From contig CANHMJ010000024.1 in the NCBI GenBank assembly GCA_947461805.1, positions 1 to 15,017 of the forward strand: a DNA stretch of 15,017 nucleotides, written 5' to 3'. A model generated the notes under the pieces. The model ran no database searches, was not told the DNA's origin, and saw only the letters and a list, made by a program, of their open reading frames with translations. Source of the DNA: Burkholderiaceae bacterium. GTDB lineage: Bacteria > Pseudomonadota > Gammaproteobacteria > Burkholderiales > Burkholderiaceae. Shown here piece after piece: positions 6,814 through 13,793 of the stretch. The stretch's first letter is position 1. Each line of letters begins with the position of its first letter. Both the position numbers and the translations under genes were made by a program.

Positions 6814-7625
6814 GCTTATATCTCTTATTTGATGTTGGTAATACCCGCCTGAAATGGGCAGCAGTCGAGTCACATCAAAATCCAATTGACCGCAATAAAA
6901 AACTTTGGCTTTACTCCGGGGCAATCGATACCCAGTTACTTCTCTCCCCAGAGCACTGCGCTGAGTTGGCGCATTACATTTTGCAAACGATTCCAAAACC
7001 AGATGCGATTGGCTTATGCTGCGTTGCTGCGGAGGAATGTGCCATTAACCTCAAGCAGTTGTTTGCGCAGTGGCAGGATGTGGCCTGGTTTCGCTTGCGC
7101 GGGAACTCCCCTGTTGAGGGTCTGCGCTCACGCTATACCGAACCCGACCAACTCGGTGCCGATCGGTGGGCTGGGCTGATTGCAGGACGTACCTTATCGA
7201 GTGGCAATAGCATCATTGTTAATGCTGGCACTGCCACTACGATTGATTTTCTGGGTGCCAATAGCATTCACCACGGCGGCTGGATTATTCCTGGCCTAGG
7301 CTTAATGCAATCGAGCTTGGAATTGAATACCGCAAGGCTTCCGGCCACCGGCGAAGCGGAACGGGTTGATGGCTTTGGGGTATCAACGGATGCCGCAATT
7401 TATAAGGGTTGCCTTGCAGCCCAGGTGGGGGTAATTCATGAAGCATTGCAACTGGCGAACGAAATGCATCAACCGGTTGATCGCATTTGGATTGATGGTG
7501 GAAATGCAAAAAACATCGCTGCCGAATTAAAGCAAAACAGTTTCTCTAATTCCATTTCGATTGAGGCCATCAATGGCATTGTGCTGCGCGGACTTTGGTC
7601 TTGGATTCGCCAAGAATTACGCTAA
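6810..7625 (+). CDS. coaX: Type III pantothenate kinase CoaX
   Basis: Phosphorylates pantothenate, the first step of coenzyme A synthesis, in the cytoplasm. CoaX belongs to the ASKHA (acetate/sugar kinase, Hsp70, actin) superfamily and differs from CoaA. Motifs are LLFDVGNTRLKW (5-16; Asp8 and the GNT phosphate loop), EPDQLGADRWAG (111-122, pantothenate and dimer site), NAGTATTIDF (138-147, including the conserved Asp146), GGWIIPGLGLM (156-166) and the C-terminal WIDGGNA box. Its 271 residues are normal. It overlaps birA by 4 bases, the usual Burkholderiaceae pairing of birA-coaX. The stop is separated by one base from the stop of the convergent rfaE2, so there is no room for a terminator between them. 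Confidence 0.96.
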   Translation: MSLYLLFDVGNTRLKWAAVESHQNPIDRNKKLWLYSGAIDTQLLLSPEHCAELAHYILQTIPKPDAIGLCCVAAEECAINLKQLFAQWQDVAWFRLRGNSPVEGLRSRYTEPDQLGADRWAGLIAGRTLSSGNSIIVNAGTATTIDFLGANSIHHGGWIIPGLGLMQSSLELNTARLPATGEAERVDGFGVSTDAAIYKGCLAAQVGVIHEALQLANEMHQPVDRIWIDGGNAKNIAAELKQNSFSNSISIEAINGIVLRGLWSWIRQELR

Positions 7626-7626
7626 C

Positions 7627-8118
7627 TCATTCACTGCGAATGCGCCCAAGCAGGCTTGTGGTGGAGCGCTCATAAATAAATGGAATGGCCATCGCGCTTC
7701 CACCCCAACTTTTAACCAGCCGAGTTTCCTCTAGCGTATCGATTGCGTAATCGCCACCCTTGATATAGATATCAGGTCGCACGCGCTCGAGTAAGGCGAT
7801 TGGGGTTTTTTCTGAAAATAGCACCACCAAGTCAACACTAGCCAACGCTGCTAACATGGCCTGTCGATCGGCCTCAGTATTGATCGGCCGATCATCACCC
7901 TTGCCCAGCATTTTGACTGAGGCATCGGTATTCACACCAACCACCAGACTGCCGCCGAGATTGCGTGCTTGATCTAAATAACTGGCATGGCCCCGATGCA
8001 AGATATCAAAGACGCCATTCGTAAACACGATCGGGCGGGCAAGCTTTGCTAGCGCCGCCGGCAGGTCATCTGCCTGGCATATTTTTGACTCAAAAGTGGG
8101 TTTGCTTGGAATAGTCAT
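7627..8118 (-). CDS. rfaE2: D-glycero-beta-D-manno-heptose-1-phosphate adenylyltransferase
   Basis: Transfers AMP from ATP to heptose 1-phosphate, giving ADP-heptose for the LPS inner core. The nucleotidyltransferase signature is clear: FTNGVFDILHRGH (32-44; His41 and His44 of the HxGH motif), YLDQARNLG (47-55), VVGVNTDASV (59-68), RPDIYIKGGDY (114-124) and the late ERSTTSLLGRI (150-160). With 163 residues it is only the adenylyltransferase half. In E. coli this is fused to the kinase as HldE, so here the kinase (RfaE1/HldA) must be encoded elsewhere. This split form is common in Betaproteobacteria. It starts 17 bases after the photolyase stop with no obvious ribosome site and is probably co-transcribed with it. 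hldC is an equivalent name. Confidence 0.94.
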   Translation of the reverse strand: MTIPSKPTFESKICQADDLPAALAKLARPIVFTNGVFDILHRGHASYLDQARNLGGSLVVGVNTDASVKMLGKGDDRPINTEADRQAMLAALASVDLVVLFSEKTPIALLERVRPDIYIKGGDYAIDTLEETRLVKSWGGSAMAIPFIYERSTTSLLGRIRSE

Positions 8119-8135
8119 AGCAATCGATCGTCTAC

Positions 8136-9719
8136 TTAAATGGTTTCAATATTTTTTAGTAAGACTACAGCATGTTGCTGAATCTGTTTTTTCTCGGCAT
8201 CATCGATCCGTTTCAAGTTTGCAGTCATCAAGCGTGTGCGTGGATTTTTTTCAAACTCAGACTGGTGATTCATTAAAAAATTCCAATACAAGGTGGTGAA
8301 TGGACATGCACTCTCACCCACACGCACATCTGGCTTATATGGGCAATGGCTACAGTAATTACTCATGCGTTTAATGTAGGCGCCACTGGAAATATACGGT
8401 TTACTGGTGAAGCGCCCGCCATTGGCAAATAGAGCCATACCAGCCACGTTTGGTAATTCAGCCCACTCTACGGCATCCACATAGACTGCCAAAAACCAGC
8501 TGCTCACCGCCTGAGGAGAAAGACCGGCTAAGAGGGAAAAGTTTCCCATCACCATCAGTCGCTGGATGTGATGGGCATAGCCGTACTCGATGGTTTGTCC
8601 GACTACGTCAGCCATGCACGCCATTTTGGTTTTGCCAGTCCAATACCATACTGGCAACTCCCGTTTATAGCCAAAGTAATTAGCAGTTCCCATCTTGGGC
8701 ATATCAAGCCAATAGACCCCGCGAATAAATTCACGCCAACCCAGAATTTGCCGAATCATGCCTTCAGCGGCCTCGAGACTAGCATCGCCTGCTCGCCACG
8801 CAGCTTCTACCCGCCCAATGACCTCGCGTGGATTAAGTAACTTTAAATTCAGGCTTGAGGATAGGAGTGAGTGCCAGCCAAACGGGGTATCGGTCCACAT
8901 CGCATCTTCGTATTGACCAAAATGCACTAGTCGGGCATCAATGAAACGGTCCAATGCCAACAAGGCTTGCTGACGCGTGACTGGCCATAAAAAATGCTGG
9001 AGGCTGCCAGGGTGCTCTTTAAACCGTTCCTCCACCAAGGCAAGCACATCCTTCGTAATGGCGTCCGGCTCAAAAAACTCCGGAGGATCAATTAAACCCG
9101 GTCCCTTTTTGGGGTAACTCGAGCGGTTTGCGGCATCGTAATTCCATTGGCCGCCCTCCGGCTCGCCCGCCTTATCCAGCAGAACGCCGTGCTTTTTTCG
9201 CATCTGGCGGTAAAAAAACTCCATGCGCAATTCTTTCTTTGCCCCCGCCCATATCTTGAATTCCTCTAAATCGCACAAAAAATGCGTATCGCTTGTAATC
9301 TGCAAAGGGGTGTCCATCGCGGTACATGCTGCTGTAATGTCGCCCCAAACGCGCCATTCGCCGGGCTCTACGCATTGGACTGAGGCTGGCTTGAACTGCT
9401 TGATGGCTTCTTTTAGAGCATCCCACAGCGCGCTAGCAGGATTGTCTTCCATGGATTGATAGTGAACGCGCGCACCCGACTTCCGTAAGGCAGCAGCAAA
9501 ATGGCGCATTGCGGATAAAAACAGGGCAATTCGTGCCTTGTGGCTCCAAACCCAGGCGGCCTCTCCGGCAGACTCAATCATCAATACCGCATCCAGCTGC
9601 CAATCGGCGTTCTGCAGAACTGGGCTATCTAGGTTCAGTTGATCACCCAAAACCAAGATGAGATTACGGGTCGTTTGATTACCCTTTGCGCTTTTTGCCG
9701 TTGGGGAATTTTTGCTCAT
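8136..9719 (-). CDS. phrB: FeS-type (6-4) photolyase / CryB-like protein
   Basis: Flavoprotein of the bacterial cryptochrome/photolyase group with an iron-sulfur cluster (FeS-BCP; Agrobacterium PhrB, Rhodobacter CryB), annotated as deoxyribodipyrimidine photolyase-related protein. PhrB repairs (6-4) photoproducts with light; CryB also acts in light and singlet-oxygen signalling. The N-terminal Rossmann domain starts at NLILVLGDQLNLDSP (19-33). The helical FAD domain includes WTDTPFGWHSLLSSSLN (275-291), GWREFIRG (327-334) and YAHHIQRLMVMGNF (381-394). Four cluster Cys are C368, C456, C459 and C472. Their spacing (88, 3, 13) equals that of PhrB Cys350/438/441/454, and His383-His384 match PhrB His365-His366. 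Length 527; the first 18 residues are a polar extension. It is divergent from the gpx operon across 61 bases. The symbol is by analogy. Repair versus signalling cannot be decided here. Confidence 0.93.
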   Translation of the reverse strand: MSKNSPTAKSAKGNQTTRNLILVLGDQLNLDSPVLQNADWQLDAVLMIESAGEAAWVWSHKARIALFLSAMRHFAAALRKSGARVHYQSMEDNPASALWDALKEAIKQFKPASVQCVEPGEWRVWGDITAACTAMDTPLQITSDTHFLCDLEEFKIWAGAKKELRMEFFYRQMRKKHGVLLDKAGEPEGGQWNYDAANRSSYPKKGPGLIDPPEFFEPDAITKDVLALVEERFKEHPGSLQHFLWPVTRQQALLALDRFIDARLVHFGQYEDAMWTDTPFGWHSLLSSSLNLKLLNPREVIGRVEAAWRAGDASLEAAEGMIRQILGWREFIRGVYWLDMPKMGTANYFGYKRELPVWYWTGKTKMACMADVVGQTIEYGYAHHIQRLMVMGNFSLLAGLSPQAVSSWFLAVYVDAVEWAELPNVAGMALFANGGRFTSKPYISSGAYIKRMSNYCSHCPYKPDVRVGESACPFTTLYWNFLMNHQSEFEKNPRTRLMTANLKRIDDAEKKQIQQHAVVLLKNIETI

Positions 9720-9724
9720 AAAAC

Positions 9725-9730
9725 ATCTTA
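9725..9730 (-). promoter_or_regulatory. Weak -10-like box for photolyase gene
   Basis: TAAGAT on the minus strand ends 5 bases before the photolyase ATG (9719). It matches TATAAT at four of six bases and also resembles the TAAG-type -10 of the RpoE/ChrR sigma factors. I found no matching -35 (no TGATC), so only the position supports it. The 61-base divergent gap must hold the promoters for both directions. Confidence 0.2.
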
Positions 9731-9750
9731 ACTGGAATGACTTAGACTGG
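9727..9750 (+). repeat. Paired CTTA(G)ACTGG direct repeats in divergent gap
   Basis: CTTAACTGG (9727-9735) and CTTAGACTGG (9741-9750) repeat with a start-to-start spacing of 14 bases, in the middle of the region between the photolyase gene and the gpx operon. They could be a regulator site shared by both promoters. Chance is also possible for two 9-10 base words. Confidence 0.3.
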
Positions 9751-9780
9751 AGTCCTGTTCTTTTTTTGCTTGATGAATTT

Positions 9781-10350
9781 ATGCGGCATTTCTTCGTTTT
9801 AGCGGCCTGTTGGCTGGGGCTCTCTTTGAGTAGCCCAGCATTTGCTCAGACTGCAGCCCCCACCTGTAGCCCACTCCTTTCGCACACGTTTTTGCGTTTG
9901 CAAGACGAGGCGCCCCAAAATTTATGCCAGTACCAAGGTAAGGTGATTTTGGTCGTGAATACGGCGAGTTACTGTGGCTTTACTGGGCAATACGACGACC
10001 TTGAAAAGATTTATTCTAAGTATCAACAAAAAGGCTTCGTTGTTTTAGGTTTTCCATCGAATGATTTCGGCCAACAAGAGCCTGGCACGAATAAGCAAAT
10101 TGCTGATTTTTGTAAAAATACCTATGACGTCAAGTTCCCCATGTTTGCAAAAACAAATGTCTCTGGTAAAAATCCGAATCCCTTATTCAAGACCCTGATT
10201 GAAAAAACGGGCACAACCCCTAAGTGGAATTTTTACAAATACCTGATCGATCGCAATGGCAATGTGATCGAAGCGTATGGCAGCCTCTCTAATCCCAGCG
10301 GCAGAACCATAACGTCCCAGATTGAGAAGTTGCTCCAAGGGAAGCAGTAA
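9781..10350 (+). CDS. Secreted glutathione-peroxidase family protein
   Basis: Thiol peroxidase of the GPx family, predicted to reduce hydrogen or lipid peroxides in the periplasm. From ATG 9781 it has a signal peptide (MRHFFVLAACWLGLSLSS, then AFA|Q, likely cut after residue 22) and 189 residues in total. The in-frame TTG at 9712 overlaps the photolyase start and would bury the signal, so it is rejected. The catalytic tetrad is visible: peroxidatic Cys65 in NTASYCGFTGQY (not selenocysteine), Gln99 in NDFGQQEPG, and Trp149-Asn150 in PKWNF. Cys111 in ADFCKN fits the resolving Cys of thioredoxin-dependent GPx-like enzymes, so the reductant may be a thioredoxin-like protein rather than glutathione. 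First gene of a five-gene operon; its TAA overlaps the next ATG by one base (TAATG). A clear Shine-Dalgarno is lacking. Confidence 0.93.
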   Translation: MRHFFVLAACWLGLSLSSPAFAQTAAPTCSPLLSHTFLRLQDEAPQNLCQYQGKVILVVNTASYCGFTGQYDDLEKIYSKYQQKGFVVLGFPSNDFGQQEPGTNKQIADFCKNTYDVKFPMFAKTNVSGKNPNPLFKTLIEKTGTTPKWNFYKYLIDRNGNVIEAYGSLSNPSGRTITSQIEKLLQGKQ

Positions 10351-11744
10351 TGGCCAAAAAACGCATTGCAATTATTGGTGCCGGCATATCTGGCCTAGGC
10401 TGTGCTTACCGCCTGCGTCATCATCCCGATTTCGATATCACGATCTACGAGTCAGGCAAGCACATTGGCGGTCACAGCAATACCGTTGATATCACCATTG
10501 ACACGCCCAGCGGGCCAGTTCAGCACGGTGTTGATACTGGTTTCTTGGTCTTTAATCACCGCACCTATCCGCGCCTGGTGCGCTTATTTGAAGAATTGAA
10601 CGTACCCATTTTTCCTTCGGAGATGTCCTTTTCCGTTAAGCTCGAATCGACTCCGTCACTGGAGTGGGCAGGAAATGATCTCAATTCTTTTTTTGGTCAA
10701 CGACGCAATTTACTTCGCCCTTCGTTTTGGAAAATGGCACGTGACATCATGCGCTTTAATGCGCTGGCTACTGCCCTGGCCTTAAGTCAAGAAACAAACG
10801 ATTCGGGCCTAAGCAAAGTAGCAACCCCTGAAGAAAGCATTGCCGTTTTTCTAGATCGCCACGCCTTCGGTAAGCCTTTTCGGGAGTGGTATTTTTTGCC
10901 TATGATTGGTGCGATTTGGTCATGCTCTGTCGATCAAATGCTGGAGTTTCCGATTCAAACCATGGCGCGCTTTTGCCATAACCATGGGCTCTTAAAAATA
11001 CAAGATCGACCACAATGGCTTACAGTGCGCGGCGGCTCGCGCGAGTATGTCAAACGCTTAGTTAATGCCCTTGATCAGCACGGCGTGCACTGGGTACGCG
11101 AAGCAGTGACGACAATTAATGTCCCCACGGATAGCAAACAACATGCAATTGAGGTTATTAGCGCCAGTGGTACCGCGCATTTTGATGAGATTGTGATGGC
11201 TTGCCATAGCGATCAAAGCCTTCAACTGCTTCGTGGTATTGATTCATCGAGTCAGTCCATTCTGGGCGCAATTCCCTATCAGGCCAATCGGGCCATCTTG
11301 CATACCGACGCCTCTTTTTTGCCAGAGCGTAAGCGCTGCTGGGCTGCCTGGAATTACACTGCGCAAGCGAAGAATGCAGACGCAACTGAAGATACGGTTA
11401 GTGTCAGTTATCTGATCAATCTCCTTCAACCCCTTCCCCTAGCACTTAAAGACATTCCCGTTATCGTCACCCTCAATCCACTGCGTGAACCCGACCCTAA
11501 TAAAGTATTCCAGGAGATTCGGTATGCGCACCCTGTATTTGATATGCGCGCTACCGATGCGCAAGCGGGATTACCCCTGATCCAGGGAAAGTCGTCGGTT
11601 TGGTATTGCGGTGCCTGGACTGGATACGGATTTCATGAGGATGGTTTGCGTTCTGGAGAGACGGTTGCTGAAGCCATTTTAGAGCGCAGCAAACAGTCCA
11701 CTGGCTTCCGTACTGCTACAACAGAGGTCAATGTTGCCAACTGA
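10350..11744 (+). CDS. FAD-dependent amine-oxidase-like oxidoreductase (COG2907)
   Basis: Predicted flavoprotein with a Rossmann FAD site. The dinucleotide motif is IAIIGAGISGLG (6-17), and Glu34 in YESGKHIGGHSNT binds the ribose at the end of the second strand. The stretch HGVDTGFLVFNHRTYP (59-74) is typical of this group, and the C-terminal FAD motif WYCGAWTGYGFHEDGLRSG (418-436) is intact. The 464 residues match the family. Members are called amine oxidase or NAD/FAD-binding protein, but in many proteobacteria they sit beside DUF1365 and a CFA-synthase-like gene. Relatives in the alphaproteobacterial singlet-oxygen regulon are linked to desaturation or oxidation of methylated phospholipid acyl chains. 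A fatty-acid desaturase-like role is therefore more likely than amine oxidation (inference). It starts on the gpx stop codon and overlaps DUF1365 by 14 bases. Confidence 0.88.
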   Translation: MAKKRIAIIGAGISGLGCAYRLRHHPDFDITIYESGKHIGGHSNTVDITIDTPSGPVQHGVDTGFLVFNHRTYPRLVRLFEELNVPIFPSEMSFSVKLESTPSLEWAGNDLNSFFGQRRNLLRPSFWKMARDIMRFNALATALALSQETNDSGLSKVATPEESIAVFLDRHAFGKPFREWYFLPMIGAIWSCSVDQMLEFPIQTMARFCHNHGLLKIQDRPQWLTVRGGSREYVKRLVNALDQHGVHWVREAVTTINVPTDSKQHAIEVISASGTAHFDEIVMACHSDQSLQLLRGIDSSSQSILGAIPYQANRAILHTDASFLPERKRCWAAWNYTAQAKNADATEDTVSVSYLINLLQPLPLALKDIPVIVTLNPLREPDPNKVFQEIRYAHPVFDMRATDAQAGLPLIQGKSSVWYCGAWTGYGFHEDGLRSGETVAEAILERSKQSTGFRTATTEVNVAN

Positions 11745-12528
11745 TTTAACGCCGAAACTCAATTTCGGAGTTGTTCAACACCGCCGCTTTCGTCCTGCAA
11801 AAAATGCATTCGCGTATTCGGTGTTTACGATTAGCATTCCCATGCGAGAGCGTAAACGTAACCCAGCATTGCTGAGTCAGCATGGTCTCGGTGACAATCG
11901 ATTTCGCTTCTTTTCATTTTTTGATAAAGACCATGGCCGTGGTGATGTAGATAGCCTAGCTTGGGCCGAACAAATCCTAGACTCGTATGGCATTGCACAT
12001 CCCGATGGCGAAATCTGGTTACAAACCTTTCCAAGAGTCTTGGCATATGTTTTTAATCCCGTGAGTTTTTGGATTTGTAGCAAACCAAACGGGCAAGTAC
12101 GCGCTGTCATTGCCGAGGTAAACAATACCTTTGGCGAGCGTCACTGCTACTTGTTGAGTAAGGATTACGATGAGCCGCTGCGTTCTGGAGAAACCCTTAC
12201 AACAAACAAGGTCTTTCATGTATCGCCCTTTTGCGATGTCAGCGGCGAATACCGCTTTCGCTTCCTTTTTCCTCAAGAAAGCCAATCCGGACGGAACACC
12301 GTGAACCGCATTGAGCTGCATGAGGATGGAGAGGCCTTGATTCACACCAGCATTAGCGGTGAAGCACGCCCATTGACGCGCGCCTCCCTGTATTTGTCGA
12401 TATTGCGATATCCTCTTATGAGCATTGGGGTGATCGGACGGATTCATTGGCAAGCACTGAAGCTTTGGGCCAAGGGCGTCCCGTTTCACTCCAAACCCAA
12501 ACCACCCGACTTTGAAGTTAGTAGATGA
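11731..12528 (+). CDS. DUF1365 family protein
   Basis: Member of DUF1365 (COG3496), with no proven biochemical activity known to me. Family signatures across 265 residues are FGVVQHRRFRP (12-22), the acidic FFDKDHGRGD (63-72), PRVLAYVFNPVSFWIC (101-116), AEVNNTFGERHCY (128-140) and NKVFHVSPFCDV (159-170). Several invariant His (17, 68, 138, 163) suggest a metal or catalytic site, but this is inference. No signal peptide is seen; the protein is probably cytoplasmic or at the membrane face. The gene is nearly always found between a COG2907 flavoprotein and a CFA-like methyltransferase, as here, which suggests a shared task on membrane lipid acyl chains. ATG 11731 overlaps the upstream gene by 14 bases, and its end overlaps the next gene by 4 (ATGA). 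Confidence 0.9.
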   Translation: MLPTDLTPKLNFGVVQHRRFRPAKNAFAYSVFTISIPMRERKRNPALLSQHGLGDNRFRFFSFFDKDHGRGDVDSLAWAEQILDSYGIAHPDGEIWLQTFPRVLAYVFNPVSFWICSKPNGQVRAVIAEVNNTFGERHCYLLSKDYDEPLRSGETLTTNKVFHVSPFCDVSGEYRFRFLFPQESQSGRNTVNRIELHEDGEALIHTSISGEARPLTRASLYLSILRYPLMSIGVIGRIHWQALKLWAKGVPFHSKPKPPDFEVSR

Positions 12529-13793
12529 ATCGACCTGGACAATCCCTGCTATCGCGATTAAGTTTTTCACGCTCTGCCGATCGACAGTCAAACCAATCGG
12601 TCCCGCTGGCGGCAAGAACCTTTCTAGCTTTGCTGAGCAATGTTAAATCTGGGCATTTAACACTGACTTTGCCGGACGGCAGAACAGAATATTTTGGCCC
12701 TGCCAGTGATGACTTACACGCTGACTTGCATATCCTCGATTGGGATGTTTTTAAAGACGTACTGAAGCATGGGGATATTGGTTTTGCGGAAAGCTATATT
12801 CGCGGCCAATGGAACACAAGCAACTTAAAGACCATATTAGAGATAGCAATTCGAAATCGGACTCTCCTCGAAAAAGCAATCTATGGCAGCTGGTTTGGTT
12901 CCGTGTTCTACCGCCTCAAACATCGGATGCGCAACAATTCAAAATCGGGTAGCCGCAAAAACATTCACGCGCATTACGACTTGGGTAATCCCTTCTATTC
13001 TTTGTGGCTCGATCCCAGCATGACCTATTCCAGTGCATGGTTTAATGGCGACCTTCATCTCCCGTTAGCCGAGGCGCAATCGAATAAGTACCGCCGCATT
13101 CTGTCCTCCATCGATGCCACTCCAGGAAAACGCATTCTTGAAATTGGCTGCGGCTGGGGTGGCTTTATCGAGGAAGCGGCACAAGCAGGCTGTCACGTGA
13201 CTGGACTTACGCTATCCCGAGAACAGCAGAAATTTGCCGAGGAGCGCCTTGCAAAACAAGGCCTTGTTTCTGAAATTCGGTTTCAGGACTACCGCGATTG
13301 CAAAGAGCAATTTGACGGCATTGCCTCAATCGAGATGTTTGAGGCCGTTGGTGAAAACCATTGGGAACAATATTTCAAGACGATTGCATCATCCCTTAAG
13401 CCGGGTGGAAAAGCGTGCGTCCAAACCATTGTGATTGCAGAAGAATTGTTTGAGCGCTATCGAAGTAGCACGGACTTTATTCAGCAATACGTTTTCCCAG
13501 GCGGTATGTTGCCGTCCAAGTCGGTCTTTAAAGAATACGCTGCTCGGGCCGGTTTGCGCGTTGATGACGAATTTGCATTTGGTACGGATTATGCAAAAAC
13601 GCTGTGCATTTGGTATGCATCATTTAACAGCCAACTTGAACGGGTTAGCCAACTGGGATTTGATGAGGCCTTTATCCGGCTGTGGAATTTTTACCTGATG
13701 TACTGCGCTGCAGGCTTTTCAGAGCGCAATATCGATGTGGTGCAATTCACACTCACTCACGATCACAGCAGCGGAGATAGCTTACGTCCATGA
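12525..13793 (+). CDS. CFA-synthase-like SAM methyltransferase (COG2230)
   Basis: SAM-dependent enzyme related to cyclopropane-fatty-acid synthase, which adds a one-carbon group to the double bond of acyl chains in membrane phospholipids. The N-terminal lipid-binding part has HILDWDVF (69-76) and GDIGFAESYIRGQW (83-96). The catalytic part has HYDLGNPFYSLWLD (150-163), the SAM motif ILEIGCGWGGF (204-214), SIEMFEAVGENHW (268-280), FIQQYVFPGGMLPS (318-331) and GTDYAKTL (353-360). Compared with E. coli Cfa, Glu239 and Tyr317 are kept (Glu273, Tyr356), but His266 aligns with Gln300 (VQTIV) and Cys139 with Ser170 (TYSSAW). A methyl or methylene product other than cyclopropane is therefore possible, as for the UfaM-type methylases. 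Length 422. Both ends overlap neighbours by 4 bases (ATGA). I give no symbol because calling it cfa may mislead. Confidence 0.9.
   Translation: MNRPGQSLLSRLSFSRSADRQSNQSVPLAARTFLALLSNVKSGHLTLTLPDGRTEYFGPASDDLHADLHILDWDVFKDVLKHGDIGFAESYIRGQWNTSNLKTILEIAIRNRTLLEKAIYGSWFGSVFYRLKHRMRNNSKSGSRKNIHAHYDLGNPFYSLWLDPSMTYSSAWFNGDLHLPLAEAQSNKYRRILSSIDATPGKRILEIGCGWGGFIEEAAQAGCHVTGLTLSREQQKFAEERLAKQGLVSEIRFQDYRDCKEQFDGIASIEMFEAVGENHWEQYFKTIASSLKPGGKACVQTIVIAEELFERYRSSTDFIQQYVFPGGMLPSKSVFKEYAARAGLRVDDEFAFGTDYAKTLCIWYASFNSQLERVSQLGFDEAFIRLWNFYLMYCAAGFSERNIDVVQFTLTHDHSSGDSLRP

Noticed and set aside
7881..7894. 14-base palindrome TGATCGGCCGATCA
   Set aside because: It lies within the conserved coding sequence of rfaE2 and is explained by codons; there is no nearby partner suggesting an operator.
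9712..9780. N-terminal extension of the glutathione peroxidase from TTG 9712
   Set aside because: It overlaps the divergent photolyase start, has no family similarity and would place 23 residues before a good signal peptide; ATG 9781 is preferred.
9720..9780. RpoE/ChrR-type promoter for photolyase or gpx
   Set aside because: A TAAG-like -10 is present on the minus strand, but no TGATC-like -35 is found at the right distance, so I do not call it as an RpoE site.
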